Source: CAYSFW01 sp964620675
Lineage (GTDB): Bacteria; Pseudomonadota; Gammaproteobacteria; UWMA-0217
Assembly: GCA_964620675.1 (NCBI GenBank)
Contig: CAZUJU010000008.1
Location: forward strand, 18,408-82,407
Length of the DNA stretch: 64,000 bases
Direction: 5' to 3'
A model generated the notes under the pieces. The model worked only from the letters and a program-made list of their open reading frames with translations, did no database searches and had not been told where the DNA came from. The translations under genes were made by a program, and so were the position numbers. Below are positions 43,919 to 53,296 of this stretch, in pieces (the first letter of the stretch is position 1; each line of letters starts with the position of its first letter).

Positions 43919-44524
43919 TCATTCGGGTATGAGGTTGCGGATGACTTTATCGAGTTCGCCCAGCCGGAGTTCCAGCTCGTCCTCGCCGGTTGGGATGTGC
44001 TGTGTTGTTTCGGCGGTCTTGAATGTGACCGCAGTTTGGGTGCCTGCGGGAGAGAACAGGTGCCGATATCTTGGTTCCGCGGCATCTCGGTCGACCTCGA
44101 TGGGTTCGACGAAAGGTCCGGCGGGGTGATCGTGGAGCGACGCCAGCAAGGATGTCACGCTGATCGGATCGCGGAATGGGTACAGTTTTTGTCCTGCCAG
44201 CACCAATTGTTGCGCGGTTTGTGCGCCGTTGAGCAGCAACAGGCTCAGTGCGGCGAGTTGGGACGGGTCAAATCCAAAGCGCCCGGCAAGCAGGCTGTGA
44301 AAGGCGGCGATGCTGGCGTCCGTGGTGACCAGATTGCGCGCCAGCAGCGCTTGGAGGGCGGTGTCGACGGACGCTTGCGTCGCGGGCGCGTGGCGGCAGC
44401 GCTCGCCGCAGGCATCGAGCAAATCGGTGCGCGCGATCGGCGAGGTAGCACCGCAGACGAGTTCGCGTTCGAGCAGGACTCCAAGCACGCAGGCCTCGAA
44501 GTCGGACAAAGGACTAAGCTTCAT
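43919..44524 (-). CDS. YceH family protein (DUF480)
   Basis: Protein of 201 residues resembling E. coli YceH: two winged-helix domains, beginning LSPLSDFEACVLGVLLERE, then LLLLNGAQTAQQL and AGPFVEPIEVDRDAAEPRYRHLFS. A short C-terminal coiled region (EDELELRLGELDKVIRNLI) follows. YceH proteins are conserved in proteobacteria without a firm function; DNA binding is suggested by the fold. Start ATG 44524, 19 bases after prmC on the same strand. Confidence 0.85.
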   Translation of the reverse strand: MKLSPLSDFEACVLGVLLERELVCGATSPIARTDLLDACGERCRHAPATQASVDTALQALLARNLVTTDASIAAFHSLLAGRFGFDPSQLAALSLLLLNGAQTAQQLVLAGQKLYPFRDPISVTSLLASLHDHPAGPFVEPIEVDRDAAEPRYRHLFSPAGTQTAVTFKTAETTQHIPTGEDELELRLGELDKVIRNLIPE

Positions 44525-44543
44525 GCTGCGTTCCGTGGCGGCC

Positions 44544-45386
44544 TCAGGGCGGAATACGTCCAAGTGTAGCACGCGGCTGTCCGGCCCAATCGCGGCGGGA
44601 TGCGACCTCGATGTATCCGCCAGCGGTCAGCATCGCCTGCACGGCTGGCGCCTGAGTGTACCCGTGCTCCAATAGCAACCATCCGCCGCGCGTGAGGTGG
44701 GTGCGGGCGTCGGCGCAAATTCGGCGCAGGTCGTCGAGTCCGTCCGCTCCGGCGACGAGCGCGCTTTGCGGTTCGAACGGCAGCCCGTCGCGCTGCAAAT
44801 GCGGGTCGTCGGCGGCGAGATACGGGGGATTGCTGACAATCAAATCAAATTCGCCAGCGGGCAGTGCGGCGCACCAGTCGCCTGATCGAAAGCGGATATT
44901 GCCAAGGCCGAGCCGCTGCGCGTTGCCCTCGGCGATCGCCAGCGCCGCTGCGCTGCGGTCGGTGGCGACGATCTGCCAGGATGGCGCGGCGTGCGCCAGT
45001 GCCACCGCGATCGCGCCGCTGCCGGTGCCGAGGTCGGCAATTCGTGCCGGGACATCCGGGCGGCAGTATTCGAGCGCGAGTTCCACCAGCAGTTCGGTCT
45101 CGGGTCGCGGAATGAGCACCGCCGGTGAGACCTCCAGCGCGAGCGACCAGAACTCGCGTGTCCCAGTGAGATAAGCCACCGGCTCGCCAGCGATACGCCG
45201 CACCAGCAGCGCCGCGTAAGCCGCGTCTTCGGCGGGACTCAACACTCGCTCCGGCCACGCGAACAAGTAACTACGCGGACGCTGCAAGATCTCCGCAAGC
45301 AGGATCTCGGCTTCGAGACGCGCCGCTTCGGTATGGGCGGAAAGCAGCCGCGCGGCGTCGCGAATCGCAGTGCCGAGGGTCATCAT
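44544..45386 (-). CDS. prmC: Peptide chain release factor N(5)-glutamine methyltransferase PrmC
   Basis: SAM-dependent enzyme of 280 residues that methylates the Gln of the GGQ motif in release factors. Conserved elements are LLAEILQRPRSYLFAWPE, VLIPRPETELLVE, IADLGTGSGAIAVALA and the catalytic IVSNPPY. It lies just downstream of prfA, which encodes its substrate, with a 66-base gap; this is the standard hemA-prfA-prmC order. Confidence 0.96.
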   Translation of the reverse strand: MMTLGTAIRDAARLLSAHTEAARLEAEILLAEILQRPRSYLFAWPERVLSPAEDAAYAALLVRRIAGEPVAYLTGTREFWSLALEVSPAVLIPRPETELLVELALEYCRPDVPARIADLGTGSGAIAVALAHAAPSWQIVATDRSAAALAIAEGNAQRLGLGNIRFRSGDWCAALPAGEFDLIVSNPPYLAADDPHLQRDGLPFEPQSALVAGADGLDDLRRICADARTHLTRGGWLLLEHGYTQAPAVQAMLTAGGYIEVASRRDWAGQPRATLGRIPP

Positions 45387-45452
45387 CCGAGAATCCTCGG
45401 TGCCGTGGCGGACTTCAGCCGCGGCCGGCGCACGGGATCTTTCGCGACGGGA

Positions 45453-46541
45453 TCATTCCTGATTGGCGAGCGCGGCGAGTTGTTCGGCCTGGTATTCATT
45501 CAGTAATGGATCGACGACTTGATCGAGGTCGCCTTGGAGCACGTCGTCGAGGCGGTAGAGGGTGAGGTTGATGCGGTGGTCGGTGATCCGGCCTTGCGGA
45601 AAATTGTAGGTGCGAATGCGTTCGGATCGGTCGCCGGAGCCGACCAGGCTCTTGCGCAGGGCACTCTCGGCGTCACTTTGTTTACGCTGTTCCGCTTCCA
45701 GGATGCGAGCGCGCAGCAGCCCCATCGCACGCGCACGGTTTTTGTGCTGCGAGCGTTCGTCCTGGCATTCAACCACAATGCCGGTTGGCAGATGGGTGAT
45801 GCGAATCGCGGATTCGGTTTTGTTGACGTGCTGCCCCCCGGCGCCCGAGGCGCGATAGGTGTCGACCTTGAGATCGGCCGGGTTGATCTCGACTCCTTCA
45901 ATCTCGTCGATCTCGGGCAGAATCGCGACGGTCGCGGCCGAGGTGTGGATCCGGCCCTGGGCCTCGGTTTCCGGTACCCGCTGGACGCGGTGCGCGCCGG
46001 ACTCAAACTTCAGGCGCGAAAACGCACCGAAACCGATTACGCGGCTGATCACTTCCTTATACCCACCATGTTCGCCTTCGCTCTCGCTCAATAACTCTAT
46101 CTGCCAGCCACGACGTTCAGCATAGCGTGAGTAGAGTTTGAACAGGTTGCCGGCGAAGATGGCGGCTTCATCTCCACCAGTGCCGGCGCGAATTTCGAGA
46201 AACACGTTGCTTTGGTCGTGGGGATCGGCTGGCAGGAGGGCGCGCTGAAGCGCTTGTTCCAGCGAGTCGAGCCGCGTTTCGGCCGCCGCGCGTTCCTCCA
46301 GCGCGAGCGCGCGGAGTTCGGGATCGTTTTCCTGGAGCATCTCTTCGGCGGCGGCGCGGTCCATGACCGCGCGCTCGTAGTCGCTGAACGTCCGTACCAC
46401 CGGTTCCAACTTGCCGTATTCCTGCGAGAGGGTGCGAAAGCGATTCTGGTCGGAGGCCGCGTCGGGTTCGGCAAGAAGCGCGGTGACTTCCTCGAAGCGC
46501 TCTTTCAGGCCTTCAAGTTTACGCAGAATGGTGGGTTTCAC
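45453..46541 (-). CDS. prfA: Peptide chain release factor 1
   Basis: RF1 of 362 residues, terminating translation at UAA and UAG. The catalytic GGQ is at 235-237 (GAGGQHVNKTESA), with Gln237 the target of PrmC. The codon-recognition PxT-type tripeptide is PET at 190-192, in RVPETEAQGRIHTS, which identifies RF1 rather than RF2. Its start overlaps the hemA stop by four bases. Confidence 0.97.
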   Translation of the reverse strand: MKPTILRKLEGLKERFEEVTALLAEPDAASDQNRFRTLSQEYGKLEPVVRTFSDYERAVMDRAAAEEMLQENDPELRALALEERAAAETRLDSLEQALQRALLPADPHDQSNVFLEIRAGTGGDEAAIFAGNLFKLYSRYAERRGWQIELLSESEGEHGGYKEVISRVIGFGAFSRLKFESGAHRVQRVPETEAQGRIHTSAATVAILPEIDEIEGVEINPADLKVDTYRASGAGGQHVNKTESAIRITHLPTGIVVECQDERSQHKNRARAMGLLRARILEAEQRKQSDAESALRKSLVGSGDRSERIRTYNFPQGRITDHRINLTLYRLDDVLQGDLDQVVDPLLNEYQAEQLAALANQE

Positions 46542-47818
46542 GTGGCGTTGTTTCCGTTGCTGTTGCCGTTCAGTTTGAAGAGTTCCTTGGCTGCTTCGAG
46601 TAGGTCCTGGCGCCCGCTGCGCGCCGCTACGTTGAGGGCGCTGGTGGCGTCGTGGAGGAGTTTGTTGGTCAGGGTGTTGGCGAGGTAGTGCATGACCTCC
46701 TCGGCCGGCTTGCCCACCAGCAGTTGCCGTTGCGCTTCCTGTAACACTTGGTTGCGGGTGGTCGCGCCTTTGTCGCGGTAGGCTCGAATGGTGTGGACGG
46801 CGTCCTGACTTTCGAGCCAGCCCATGAAGGATTCAACCTGAACCTCGATCAATTCCTCGGCCTGCTTTGCCGCTTCGCGCCGTGATTCCAGATTTTCCTG
46901 AATGACATCGTGCAGATTGTCGACGGTATAAAGGTAGATGTCGTCGAGTTGGCCCACCTCGGGTTCGATGTCGCGCGGCACTGCGATGTCGACCATAAAG
47001 ATCGGCCGGCGTTTACGCGCCTTGAGCGCGCGCTCGACCATGCCTTTGCCGAGGATCGGCAGCGGGCTGGCGGTCGATGAGATCACGATGTCCGCCTGCG
47101 GCAAGGCCTCGGGCAAATCGGGGAGTGCCAGCGCGGTGGCGCCGAACTGTTCAGCCAGCACTTCGGCGCGTTCAAGGGTTCGATTGGCGATGATCATACG
47201 ACCGATTTTCTTTCTGAGCAGATGGCGCGCGGCGAGTTCGATGGTCTCTCCGGCGCCGATCAGCAGGGCGGTGTGCGGTTGCAGTTCGCCGAAGATCTGC
47301 TCGGCGAGGCGAACGGCCGCGAATGCGACCGATACCGGGCTCGACCCGATGGCGGTTTCGGTGCGTACCTGCTTGGCCGCGGCGAAGGTGTGCTGGAACA
47401 ATCGGCTTAGGTAGCGCCCGAGGCTGTGATTTTCCAATGCGTGCTGATAGGCGGCCTTGAGTTGGCCGAGAATCTGCGGTTCACCAAGCACCATCGAATC
47501 GAGTCCGCAGGCGACCCGCAGGGTATGGCGAACCGCGGCGCTGTCGCGATACAGGTAGAGGTAGGGCCGCAGGTGGTCGGGGTCGAACCGGTGCCGCCGC
47601 GACAGCCATTCGGGCAACTGGTGTTCGCCGGACTGCCCGTGCTGCCAGCACATCAACTCGGTTCGATTACAGGTCGACAGCACCGACACTTCTTCCACCC
47701 CGGGTAGCTCCAGCAGTTGGGCCAGGGTCGCGGGTAGGTGCTCCGCCGCGAACGTGACGCGTTCGCGAACCTCCACCGGCGCGGTGACATGATTAATGCC
47801 TAGCGTGAGCAACGACAT
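46538..47818 (-). CDS. hemA: Glutamyl-tRNA reductase
   Basis: NADPH enzyme of 426 residues for the first committed step of tetrapyrrole synthesis in the C5 pathway. The catalytic Cys50 lies in VLSTCNRTELMC. GEPQILGQLKAAYQ and the NADPH domain (ALLIGAGETIELAARHL) are intact, followed by the dimerisation helix. It heads the 15-gene minus-strand array and diverges from the TPR lipoprotein gene, a common gammaproteobacterial layout. Confidence 0.97.
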   Translation of the reverse strand: MSLLTLGINHVTAPVEVRERVTFAAEHLPATLAQLLELPGVEEVSVLSTCNRTELMCWQHGQSGEHQLPEWLSRRHRFDPDHLRPYLYLYRDSAAVRHTLRVACGLDSMVLGEPQILGQLKAAYQHALENHSLGRYLSRLFQHTFAAAKQVRTETAIGSSPVSVAFAAVRLAEQIFGELQPHTALLIGAGETIELAARHLLRKKIGRMIIANRTLERAEVLAEQFGATALALPDLPEALPQADIVISSTASPLPILGKGMVERALKARKRRPIFMVDIAVPRDIEPEVGQLDDIYLYTVDNLHDVIQENLESRREAAKQAEELIEVQVESFMGWLESQDAVHTIRAYRDKGATTRNQVLQEAQRQLLVGKPAEEVMHYLANTLTNKLLHDATSALNVAARSGRQDLLEAAKELFKLNGNSNGNNAT

Positions 47819-47941
47819 GTGGAAGTTTTATGCGTCCAAAAGCTGAGCATTCTCTTTGAACAACCCGGTAGGTGACAAGCGCACTCGCATTCAACCCTCA
47901 AGCCGTTGAAACTGGCGGAGAGGTTTATGCGTTTGTCGAAA

Positions 47942-47950
47942 TGTGATAAT
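47942..47950 (+). promoter_or_regulatory. Candidate extended -10 promoter for the TPR lipoprotein gene
   Basis: TGTGATAAT fits an extended -10 (TGn followed by GATAAT) in the hemA/TPR divergent region, about 60 bases before the ATG. No good -35 lies at the right distance, which extended -10 promoters can tolerate. Called on sequence alone. Confidence 0.4.
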
Positions 47951-48012
47951 ACCGCACAGGGTGGCCGCTTGAAATTTGCTACGCTGCGGTTTCCGTCAAT
48001 CCAAGGACTTCT

Positions 48013-49767
48013 ATGACTATGCGTTTGAAAGCGCGCCTGCTGGTACTGGCGCCCATCGCGGCGATCGGGATCGTCGGCTGTGCCTCAATGAGCCCCGCCG
48101 AGCGCGGCGCTGTGGCGGCGACGCCACTGGAGACGCAACGCGTCGAAATCGCCCAGACGGGCCTGCCAGAGGCGGCCCAACAGCGCGCGGACCTGGTGTT
48201 CGAATTGCTCGCGGGCGAAATCGCTGGGGTGACGGGACGTCTCGAGCAAGCGATCGAGCACTACGGCAAGGCCAGTGCGCTCAGCAACGATCCGGCAGTC
48301 GCCGCGCGCACCGCGCGCATCGCGTTGTACGCCAAAGACTATCCGCTCGCACTTCAGGTGACTAAGCGTTGGCTGGCGTTGGAGCCCGAAAACGTCGAGG
48401 CACGCCAGGCGGTCGGATTGTTGCTGGTGCGCCTAAATAAGCCAGAGGACGCGGTCGAGCATCTGGTCAAGGTCATCGAGCACGGCCCCACCAACTACGA
48501 GATCGCATTTACGCAGCTGGGTCTGTTGTTCGGGCAGGACAAGGTCACATCGGCCGAGCTCACAGTCATGCAACTGCTGCGTGAGCGCTATCCGCAAGAA
48601 CCGCGCGCGCATCGGGTCTACGCGGAGCTTGCGGTGACCACCGATGACAAGGCCGGGGCGCTCGCGGCCGCCGAGGAGGCATTACGCCTCGCGCCGCGCG
48701 ATGTGCCGGCACGGGTCCTGCGCAATCGTTTGTTGGCGGGTGGTGAGCGGGCCGACGAGGCGATTGTTGATATGGAGCAACTGATTCGCGAAAAGCCCGA
48801 CGACGAGGGCTTGCGTACCAACTACGCGCGAATGCTGGTCCAAGCTGGGCGTTACGAGAAAGCGCTGGTCGAGTTCGAACGCATGCTGGCGGATTTTCCC
48901 GAAAACCCTGACCTCGAATACAGCGTTGCGCTGCTGCTGCTGGAGCAAAAGCAGTACCCGCAGGCGCGGTTGCGATTGGAGAATCTACTCGAATCTGGGC
49001 AGTACACCAACGAGGCAGCTTATTACCTGGGCCGAATCGCGCAAGACGAGACGCTTTACGACCAGGCCATCGGTTGGTATCTGCGGGTCCGTAGCGGCGA
49101 CTACGCGATTGAGTCGCAAACCCGTGTCGCCGACATGCTGGCAAAACTTGGACAGATCGACAAGGCACGGGAACATCTCGCGGAGCTGCGGCAGCAGGTC
49201 GACGATGAAGCGTTGCAGGTGCGGCTGTATCTCGCCGAAGGGCAGCTGCTGCGGGATGCCAAGCGCTCGCAGGAGGCCTACGACTGGTATTCGGCCTCGC
49301 TGCAACGGTTTCCTGACGACCCGGATTTGCTCTATGCGCGCGCCTTGACGGCCGAGAAGATCGAACGGCTCGACTGGTTAGAGCGGGATTTGCTCGCGAT
49401 CATCGCCCAGGATCCTGAAAACGCAACCGCGCTCAACGCCCTCGGCTATACGCTCGCGGATCGGACTACGCGTTACGACGAAGCCTTCAGGTACATCGAC
49501 AAAGCCCTGGCGTTACGCCCCGATGACCCCGCGATTATCGATAGCATGGGTTGGGTTAAGTATCGCCTCAAGGACTACGAGGCTGCCGAGCGATATCTGC
49601 GTCAGGCTTACGCTAAACTTCCGGATGCCGAGATCGCCGCACATCTGGGCGAGGTGCTGCTGGTTCGGGGCGAGACCGATCAGGCGCGGGAGCTGGTGCT
49701 CAACGCCTTGCAGCAAGCGCCCGAGGATGAGCGCTTGCTTGAACTGAAGAAACGCTTTAACCCATAA
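48013..49767 (+). CDS. TPR-repeat lipoprotein
   Basis: Predicted lipoprotein of 584 residues. The signal peptide ends in the lipobox IVGC (Cys23), so Lgt would modify it; residues after Cys are Ala-Ser, consistent with outer-membrane sorting. Most of the protein is a chain of tetratricopeptide repeats (for example AIEHYGKASALSNDPAVAAR and NALGYTLADRTTRYDEAFRY). Such proteins are found upstream of lolB in many gammaproteobacteria; the exact role is unknown but scaffold-type function at the envelope is likely. Start ATG 48013, with ATG 48019 as alternative. Confidence 0.9.
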   Translation: MTMRLKARLLVLAPIAAIGIVGCASMSPAERGAVAATPLETQRVEIAQTGLPEAAQQRADLVFELLAGEIAGVTGRLEQAIEHYGKASALSNDPAVAARTARIALYAKDYPLALQVTKRWLALEPENVEARQAVGLLLVRLNKPEDAVEHLVKVIEHGPTNYEIAFTQLGLLFGQDKVTSAELTVMQLLRERYPQEPRAHRVYAELAVTTDDKAGALAAAEEALRLAPRDVPARVLRNRLLAGGERADEAIVDMEQLIREKPDDEGLRTNYARMLVQAGRYEKALVEFERMLADFPENPDLEYSVALLLLEQKQYPQARLRLENLLESGQYTNEAAYYLGRIAQDETLYDQAIGWYLRVRSGDYAIESQTRVADMLAKLGQIDKAREHLAELRQQVDDEALQVRLYLAEGQLLRDAKRSQEAYDWYSASLQRFPDDPDLLYARALTAEKIERLDWLERDLLAIIAQDPENATALNALGYTLADRTTRYDEAFRYIDKALALRPDDPAIIDSMGWVKYRLKDYEAAERYLRQAYAKLPDAEIAAHLGEVLLVRGETDQARELVLNALQQAPEDERLLELKKRFNP

Positions 49768-49849
49768 CGCAAACCACAGTACACCGACGCGATGCGGTGG
49801 GGCGGCAAGGAGGCGGCCACCGTGCCGAGCGCGCCGACGCTAACCACAA

Positions 49850-50503
49850 ATGACGACTACCAACGCCTCCCGGCCGCACAACGGCACCCCTTCGCTCAGC
49901 TTTTCCGTCGCGGCGATGCTGATGTTGTCTTATTTGTTGCTCGCCGGCTGCGCGAGTGCGCCTGCGTTGGATGTTCGGGGCGACGGACCCGCGCCGATCG
50001 ATCTCTCCGAGCAACGGCGAACGCAGCTCGCAACCTTGAATGCGTGGGATATCAAGGGTCGGCTGGGGGTACAGCGAGCCGAGGAGGGCTTTTCGGCCGC
50101 GCTCGAATGGAAGCAGAACGGTGAGATCTTCGACATCCGTTTGTTCGATCCGCTCGGGCGACGTGTTGCGTGGCTGCTTGGTGACCGGGGTGAAGTCAAT
50201 CTTCTGACCGGCGATGGCAAGGACTTGCGTTCGGAAAACCCTGAAGAACTCATGCAAACCCACCTCGGTTGGTCATTCCCGGTGCGTAGCCTGTTTCACT
50301 GGATCAAGGGTATTCCGGATCCGAATCAAGTGGCTTGGCGTGAAGAGTACGATGATGCCGGTCGTTTGGTGCGGCTGGAGCAGAGCGGTTGGACGATGAC
50401 CGTCGAGCGGTTTCTAACCGAGGACTTGTTGGCGCGGCCGGCACTGGCGCTATTGGTGCGTGATGACATGCGGGTCAAGGTGCTGGTCAGCGAATGGCGC
50501 TAA
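49850..50503 (+). CDS. lolB: Outer membrane lipoprotein LolB
   Basis: Lipoprotein of 217 residues with lipobox LLAGC. LolB receives lipoproteins from periplasmic LolA and inserts them in the outer membrane. Features of the family are WDIKGRLGVQ, FSAALEWKQNGEIFDIRLFDPLG, LGWSFPVRSLFHWIKGIPDP and the C-terminal RLEQSGWTMTVERF. It overlaps ispE by ten bases, as in other gammaproteobacteria. Confidence 0.94.
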   Translation: MTTTNASRPHNGTPSLSFSVAAMLMLSYLLLAGCASAPALDVRGDGPAPIDLSEQRRTQLATLNAWDIKGRLGVQRAEEGFSAALEWKQNGEIFDIRLFDPLGRRVAWLLGDRGEVNLLTGDGKDLRSENPEELMQTHLGWSFPVRSLFHWIKGIPDPNQVAWREEYDDAGRLVRLEQSGWTMTVERFLTEDLLARPALALLVRDDMRVKVLVSEWR

Positions 50504-51375
50504 AGCCGGCGGGCGTCGAGGTCGGTGCGGGTGACGGCTGGTTTAGTGCACCGGCCAAGCTCAACCTTTTTCTGCATATCACGGGGCGCCGGGCGGACGG
50601 TTATCACGAGTTGCAGACCTTGTTTCAGATGCTCGACCGCGGCGACCGGCTGGCCTTCACATGCAACGCGAGCGGCTCGATTCGGCGGATTACCGAGATT
50701 CCTCGAGTGCCCGAAGCGCAGGATATTACGGTGCGCGCGGCGCGGGCTTTGCAAGCCGCGGGCGACGTAACAGCCGGATGTGAGATTCACCTCGATAAGC
50801 GACTCCCTTTGGGGGGTGGCTTAGGGGGCGGGAGTTCCGACGCGGCGACCACCCTATTGATACTGAATGAACTCTGGGGCTGCCGGTTACCGACTGCGAC
50901 GCTGTTGCAGCTTGCCGTTGAGCTCGGCGCCGATGTGCCGGTGTTCGTCGCGGGGCGTACCGCCTGGGGCGAAGGGGTAGGCGAGCGGCTGACGCCGGTA
51001 GAGGTTTGGGAGGCCTGGTATTTCGTTGTCAAGCCGCCGATCGAGATCTCGACCGCGGCATTATTCGCCGCTCGGGAATTGACACGCGATTGTTCGCCGA
51101 TGAAAATAGCCGACTTTCGCGACACGGGTGGCAAAAATGTCTTCGAGCCACTGGTGCGGCGGCGTTATCCGATCATCGATGAAGTCATGCGCTGGCTTGA
51201 TTCGTATGCGGTGTCGCGGTTAACAGGCACCGGCGCATGCGTGTTCGCGAAATTCGACTTCGAAGACGAAGCCACGGCGCTACTCGGGCAGTTGCCCGCT
51301 GGGTGCGAAGGGTTCGTGGCGAGAGGGGTGTCCGAGTCGCCGCTCATGACGCAGCTCAGAGCACTGCGCAGCTGA
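50494..51375 (+). CDS. ispE: 4-diphosphocytidyl-2-C-methyl-D-erythritol kinase
   Basis: GHMP kinase of 293 residues in the MEP pathway of isoprenoid precursors. FSAPAKLNLFLHITGRRADGYHELQTLF at the N-terminus (Lys and His catalytic) and the ATP loop LPLGGGLGGGSSDAATTL are intact, as is the C-terminal LTGTGACVFAKF. The start lies inside the end of lolB (ten-base overlap), indicating translational coupling. tRNA-Gln follows seven bases after the stop. Confidence 0.96.
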   Translation: MALKPAGVEVGAGDGWFSAPAKLNLFLHITGRRADGYHELQTLFQMLDRGDRLAFTCNASGSIRRITEIPRVPEAQDITVRAARALQAAGDVTAGCEIHLDKRLPLGGGLGGGSSDAATTLLILNELWGCRLPTATLLQLAVELGADVPVFVAGRTAWGEGVGERLTPVEVWEAWYFVVKPPIEISTAALFAARELTRDCSPMKIADFRDTGGKNVFEPLVRRRYPIIDEVMRWLDSYAVSRLTGTGACVFAKFDFEDEATALLGQLPAGCEGFVARGVSESPLMTQLRALRS

Positions 51376-51381
51376 TAAAAT

Positions 51382-51456
51382 TGGGCCGTCGCCAAGCGGT
51401 AAGGCACTGGATTTTGATTCCAGCATACCTAGGTTCGAATCCTAGCGGCCCAGCCA
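51382..51456 (+). tRNA. tRNA-Gln (anticodon TTG)
   Basis: A 75-base cloverleaf with encoded CCA. The acceptor pairs TGGGCCG with CGGCCCA. The anticodon arm CTGGA-TTTTGAT-TCCAG has anticodon TTG at 51414-51416, and the T-arm has GGTTCGAATCC. It lies between ispE and prs, the conserved position in pseudomonads and relatives. Confidence 0.97.
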
Positions 51457-51463
51457 ATACCAC

Positions 51464-51504
51464 GGGTCCGCTTTGGGGTCACCCCGAAGCAGGCCCTTTT
51501 TTTT
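51464..51504 (+). terminator. Intrinsic terminator after tRNA-Gln
   Basis: A 15-base stem (GGGTCCGCTTTGGGG with CCCCGAAGCAGGCCC, a few non-Watson-Crick positions) around a three-base loop is followed by eight T. It ends eight bases after tRNA-Gln and just before the prs ribosome site, so prs must be read through or have its own promoter. Confidence 0.85.
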
Positions 51505-51528
51505 AGGCAGAATCTAGGCAGGTTAACC

Positions 51529-52488
51529 GTGTCTGATGTATCCGGCATGATGATCTTCGCAGGAAATGCGACGCCGAGGCTCGCCCAGTCGGTCGCGGAT
51601 CATATCGGTTTATCGCTGGGAAAAGCCGAGGTCGGGCGGTTCAGCGATGGCGAGATCCAGGTCGAGATCCACGACAACGTGCGCGGACATGATGTGTTCA
51701 TCATCCAGTCCACCTGCCATCCGACCAATGATAACCTGATGGAGCTTCTGATCATGGTCGATGCACTGCGGCGTTCGTCCGCGGGCAGGATCACGGCAGT
51801 CATTCCGTATTTCGGGTATTCCCGCCAGGACCGGCGCGTCCGTTCCAAGCGCGTCCCGATCTCGGCCAAGGTCGTTGCCAATCTGCTGACCGTGGTTGGC
51901 GTCGACCGGGTGCTGACGGTTGATCTCCATGCCGATCAGGTTCAGGGGTTCTTCGATCTGCCGGTCGACAACGTATACGGGTCGAAGGTGCTGGTGGACG
52001 ACATCATTGCTCACAAGCACGGTAACGGGAACTGGACCGTGGTGTCGCCCGATGTCGGCGGTGTGGTGCGTGCCCGCGCCTTCGCTAAGCGTATGGGCGA
52101 CGAACTCGCGATCATCGACAAGCGTCGGCCGCGCCCCAATCAGGCTAAGGTGATGCACATCATCGGCGATGTCGAGGGGCGTAACTGCGTGATCGTGGAC
52201 GACCTGGTCGACACCGCCGGGACCTTGTGCGAGGCGGCCAAGGCGCTGAAGGAGCACGGCGCGGCCTGGGTCTCGGCTTACGTGACCCATCCTGTACTGT
52301 CGGGGCCGGCTATTGCGAACATCGAAAAATCGGTGCTCGACGAGATGGTCGTGACCGACACCATTCCGCTCAAGCCCGAAGCGCTAGCCTGCCGCAAGAT
52401 TCGGGTACTGACGATTGACCGCTTACTCGCGGAGACCATGCGCCGGATCAATCGCGAGGAATCGGTCTCGGAATTGTTCGAGGAATGA
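51529..52488 (+). CDS. prs: Ribose-phosphate pyrophosphokinase
   Basis: PRPP synthetase of 319 residues, supplying PRPP for purines, pyrimidines, His, Trp and for the Hpt enzyme of this window. GTG start at 51529 is preceded by CTAGGCAGG. The flexible loop region YSRQDRRVRSKRVPISAK, the ribose site VLTVDLHADQVQGFFD and the PRPP loop VIVDDLVDTAGTL are intact. No ATG is suitably placed, so the GTG start is required. Confidence 0.97.
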   Translation: MSDVSGMMIFAGNATPRLAQSVADHIGLSLGKAEVGRFSDGEIQVEIHDNVRGHDVFIIQSTCHPTNDNLMELLIMVDALRRSSAGRITAVIPYFGYSRQDRRVRSKRVPISAKVVANLLTVVGVDRVLTVDLHADQVQGFFDLPVDNVYGSKVLVDDIIAHKHGNGNWTVVSPDVGGVVRARAFAKRMGDELAIIDKRRPRPNQAKVMHIIGDVEGRNCVIVDDLVDTAGTLCEAAKALKEHGAAWVSAYVTHPVLSGPAIANIEKSVLDEMVVTDTIPLKPEALACRKIRVLTIDRLLAETMRRINREESVSELFEE

Positions 52489-52615
52489 GCCAACGCAACT
52501 AGCTTTTGGGTGGCGCGACCCTGCCGGTTTCGCCACCTGCCACCGTTTCCTGGTCGCGGGAAACGACTCGGACGCAAGTCCATTTTTCATGACTATGCCA
52601 ACTGGAGTTTTCAGT

Positions 52616-53239
52616 ATGAGTACGGATTTCGTTATCAAGGCCGAAATGCGCGAGGAACAGGGGAAGGGTGCGAGCCGCCGCCTGCGTCGCGACGGCAAGT
52701 TCCCCGCCGTCATGTATGGCGCCGGCAAACAGCCTCAGCCGCTATCGTTGATGCACCACGAGGTGCTGCACCAACTCGAGAACGAGGCATTCTATTCGCA
52801 TATTCTGACCGTCGAGATCGCCAACGGTTCGACCGAAAAGGTCGTGTTGCGCGATATACAGCGGCACCCCTACAAGCCGGCGATCCTGCACATGGATCTG
52901 CAACGCGTGAGCGACAACGAAAAGATTCGTGTGCACGTGCCATTGCACTTTATCAATGAAGATATTTCTCGCGGCGTCAAGCAGGGTGGGCAGGTCAGCC
53001 ACCTGATGGTTGAAGTCGAAGTGCAGTGTTTGCCGAGAGATCTGCCCGAGTTTATCGAGATCGACCTCGCGAACGTCGAAGTGGGTCAAACCATTCACCT
53101 GACGGAATTGGTCCTGCCGGCGAATGTGGAGATTGTTGCGTTGACCCACGGCGGCGAGCACGATCAGGCGGTTATCAGCATCCACAAACCGGGCGGCGGG
53201 CTTCAGGACGAGACCGAGGAAGGCGCTCCGGCCGCGTAA
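52616..53239 (+). CDS. rplY: 50S ribosomal protein L25/general stress protein Ctc
   Basis: Long-form L25 of 207 residues that binds 5S rRNA. The N-terminal L25 domain (REEQGKGASRRLRRDGKFPAVMYG) is followed by the TL5/Ctc C-terminal domain (VPLHFINEDISRGVKQGGQVSHL, FIEIDLANVEVGQTIHL). ATG 52616 with TGGAG upstream gives the usual N-terminus. It is in the conserved prs-rplY-pth-ychF order. Confidence 0.96.
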   Translation: MSTDFVIKAEMREEQGKGASRRLRRDGKFPAVMYGAGKQPQPLSLMHHEVLHQLENEAFYSHILTVEIANGSTEKVVLRDIQRHPYKPAILHMDLQRVSDNEKIRVHVPLHFINEDISRGVKQGGQVSHLMVEVEVQCLPRDLPEFIEIDLANVEVGQTIHLTELVLPANVEIVALTHGGEHDQAVISIHKPGGGLQDETEEGAPAA

Positions 53240-53296
53240 CGCTTGCGCGCCACGTCGCTTGCGGACGACGTGGCGCCGGTCGGCAGCGAGGGTGTA

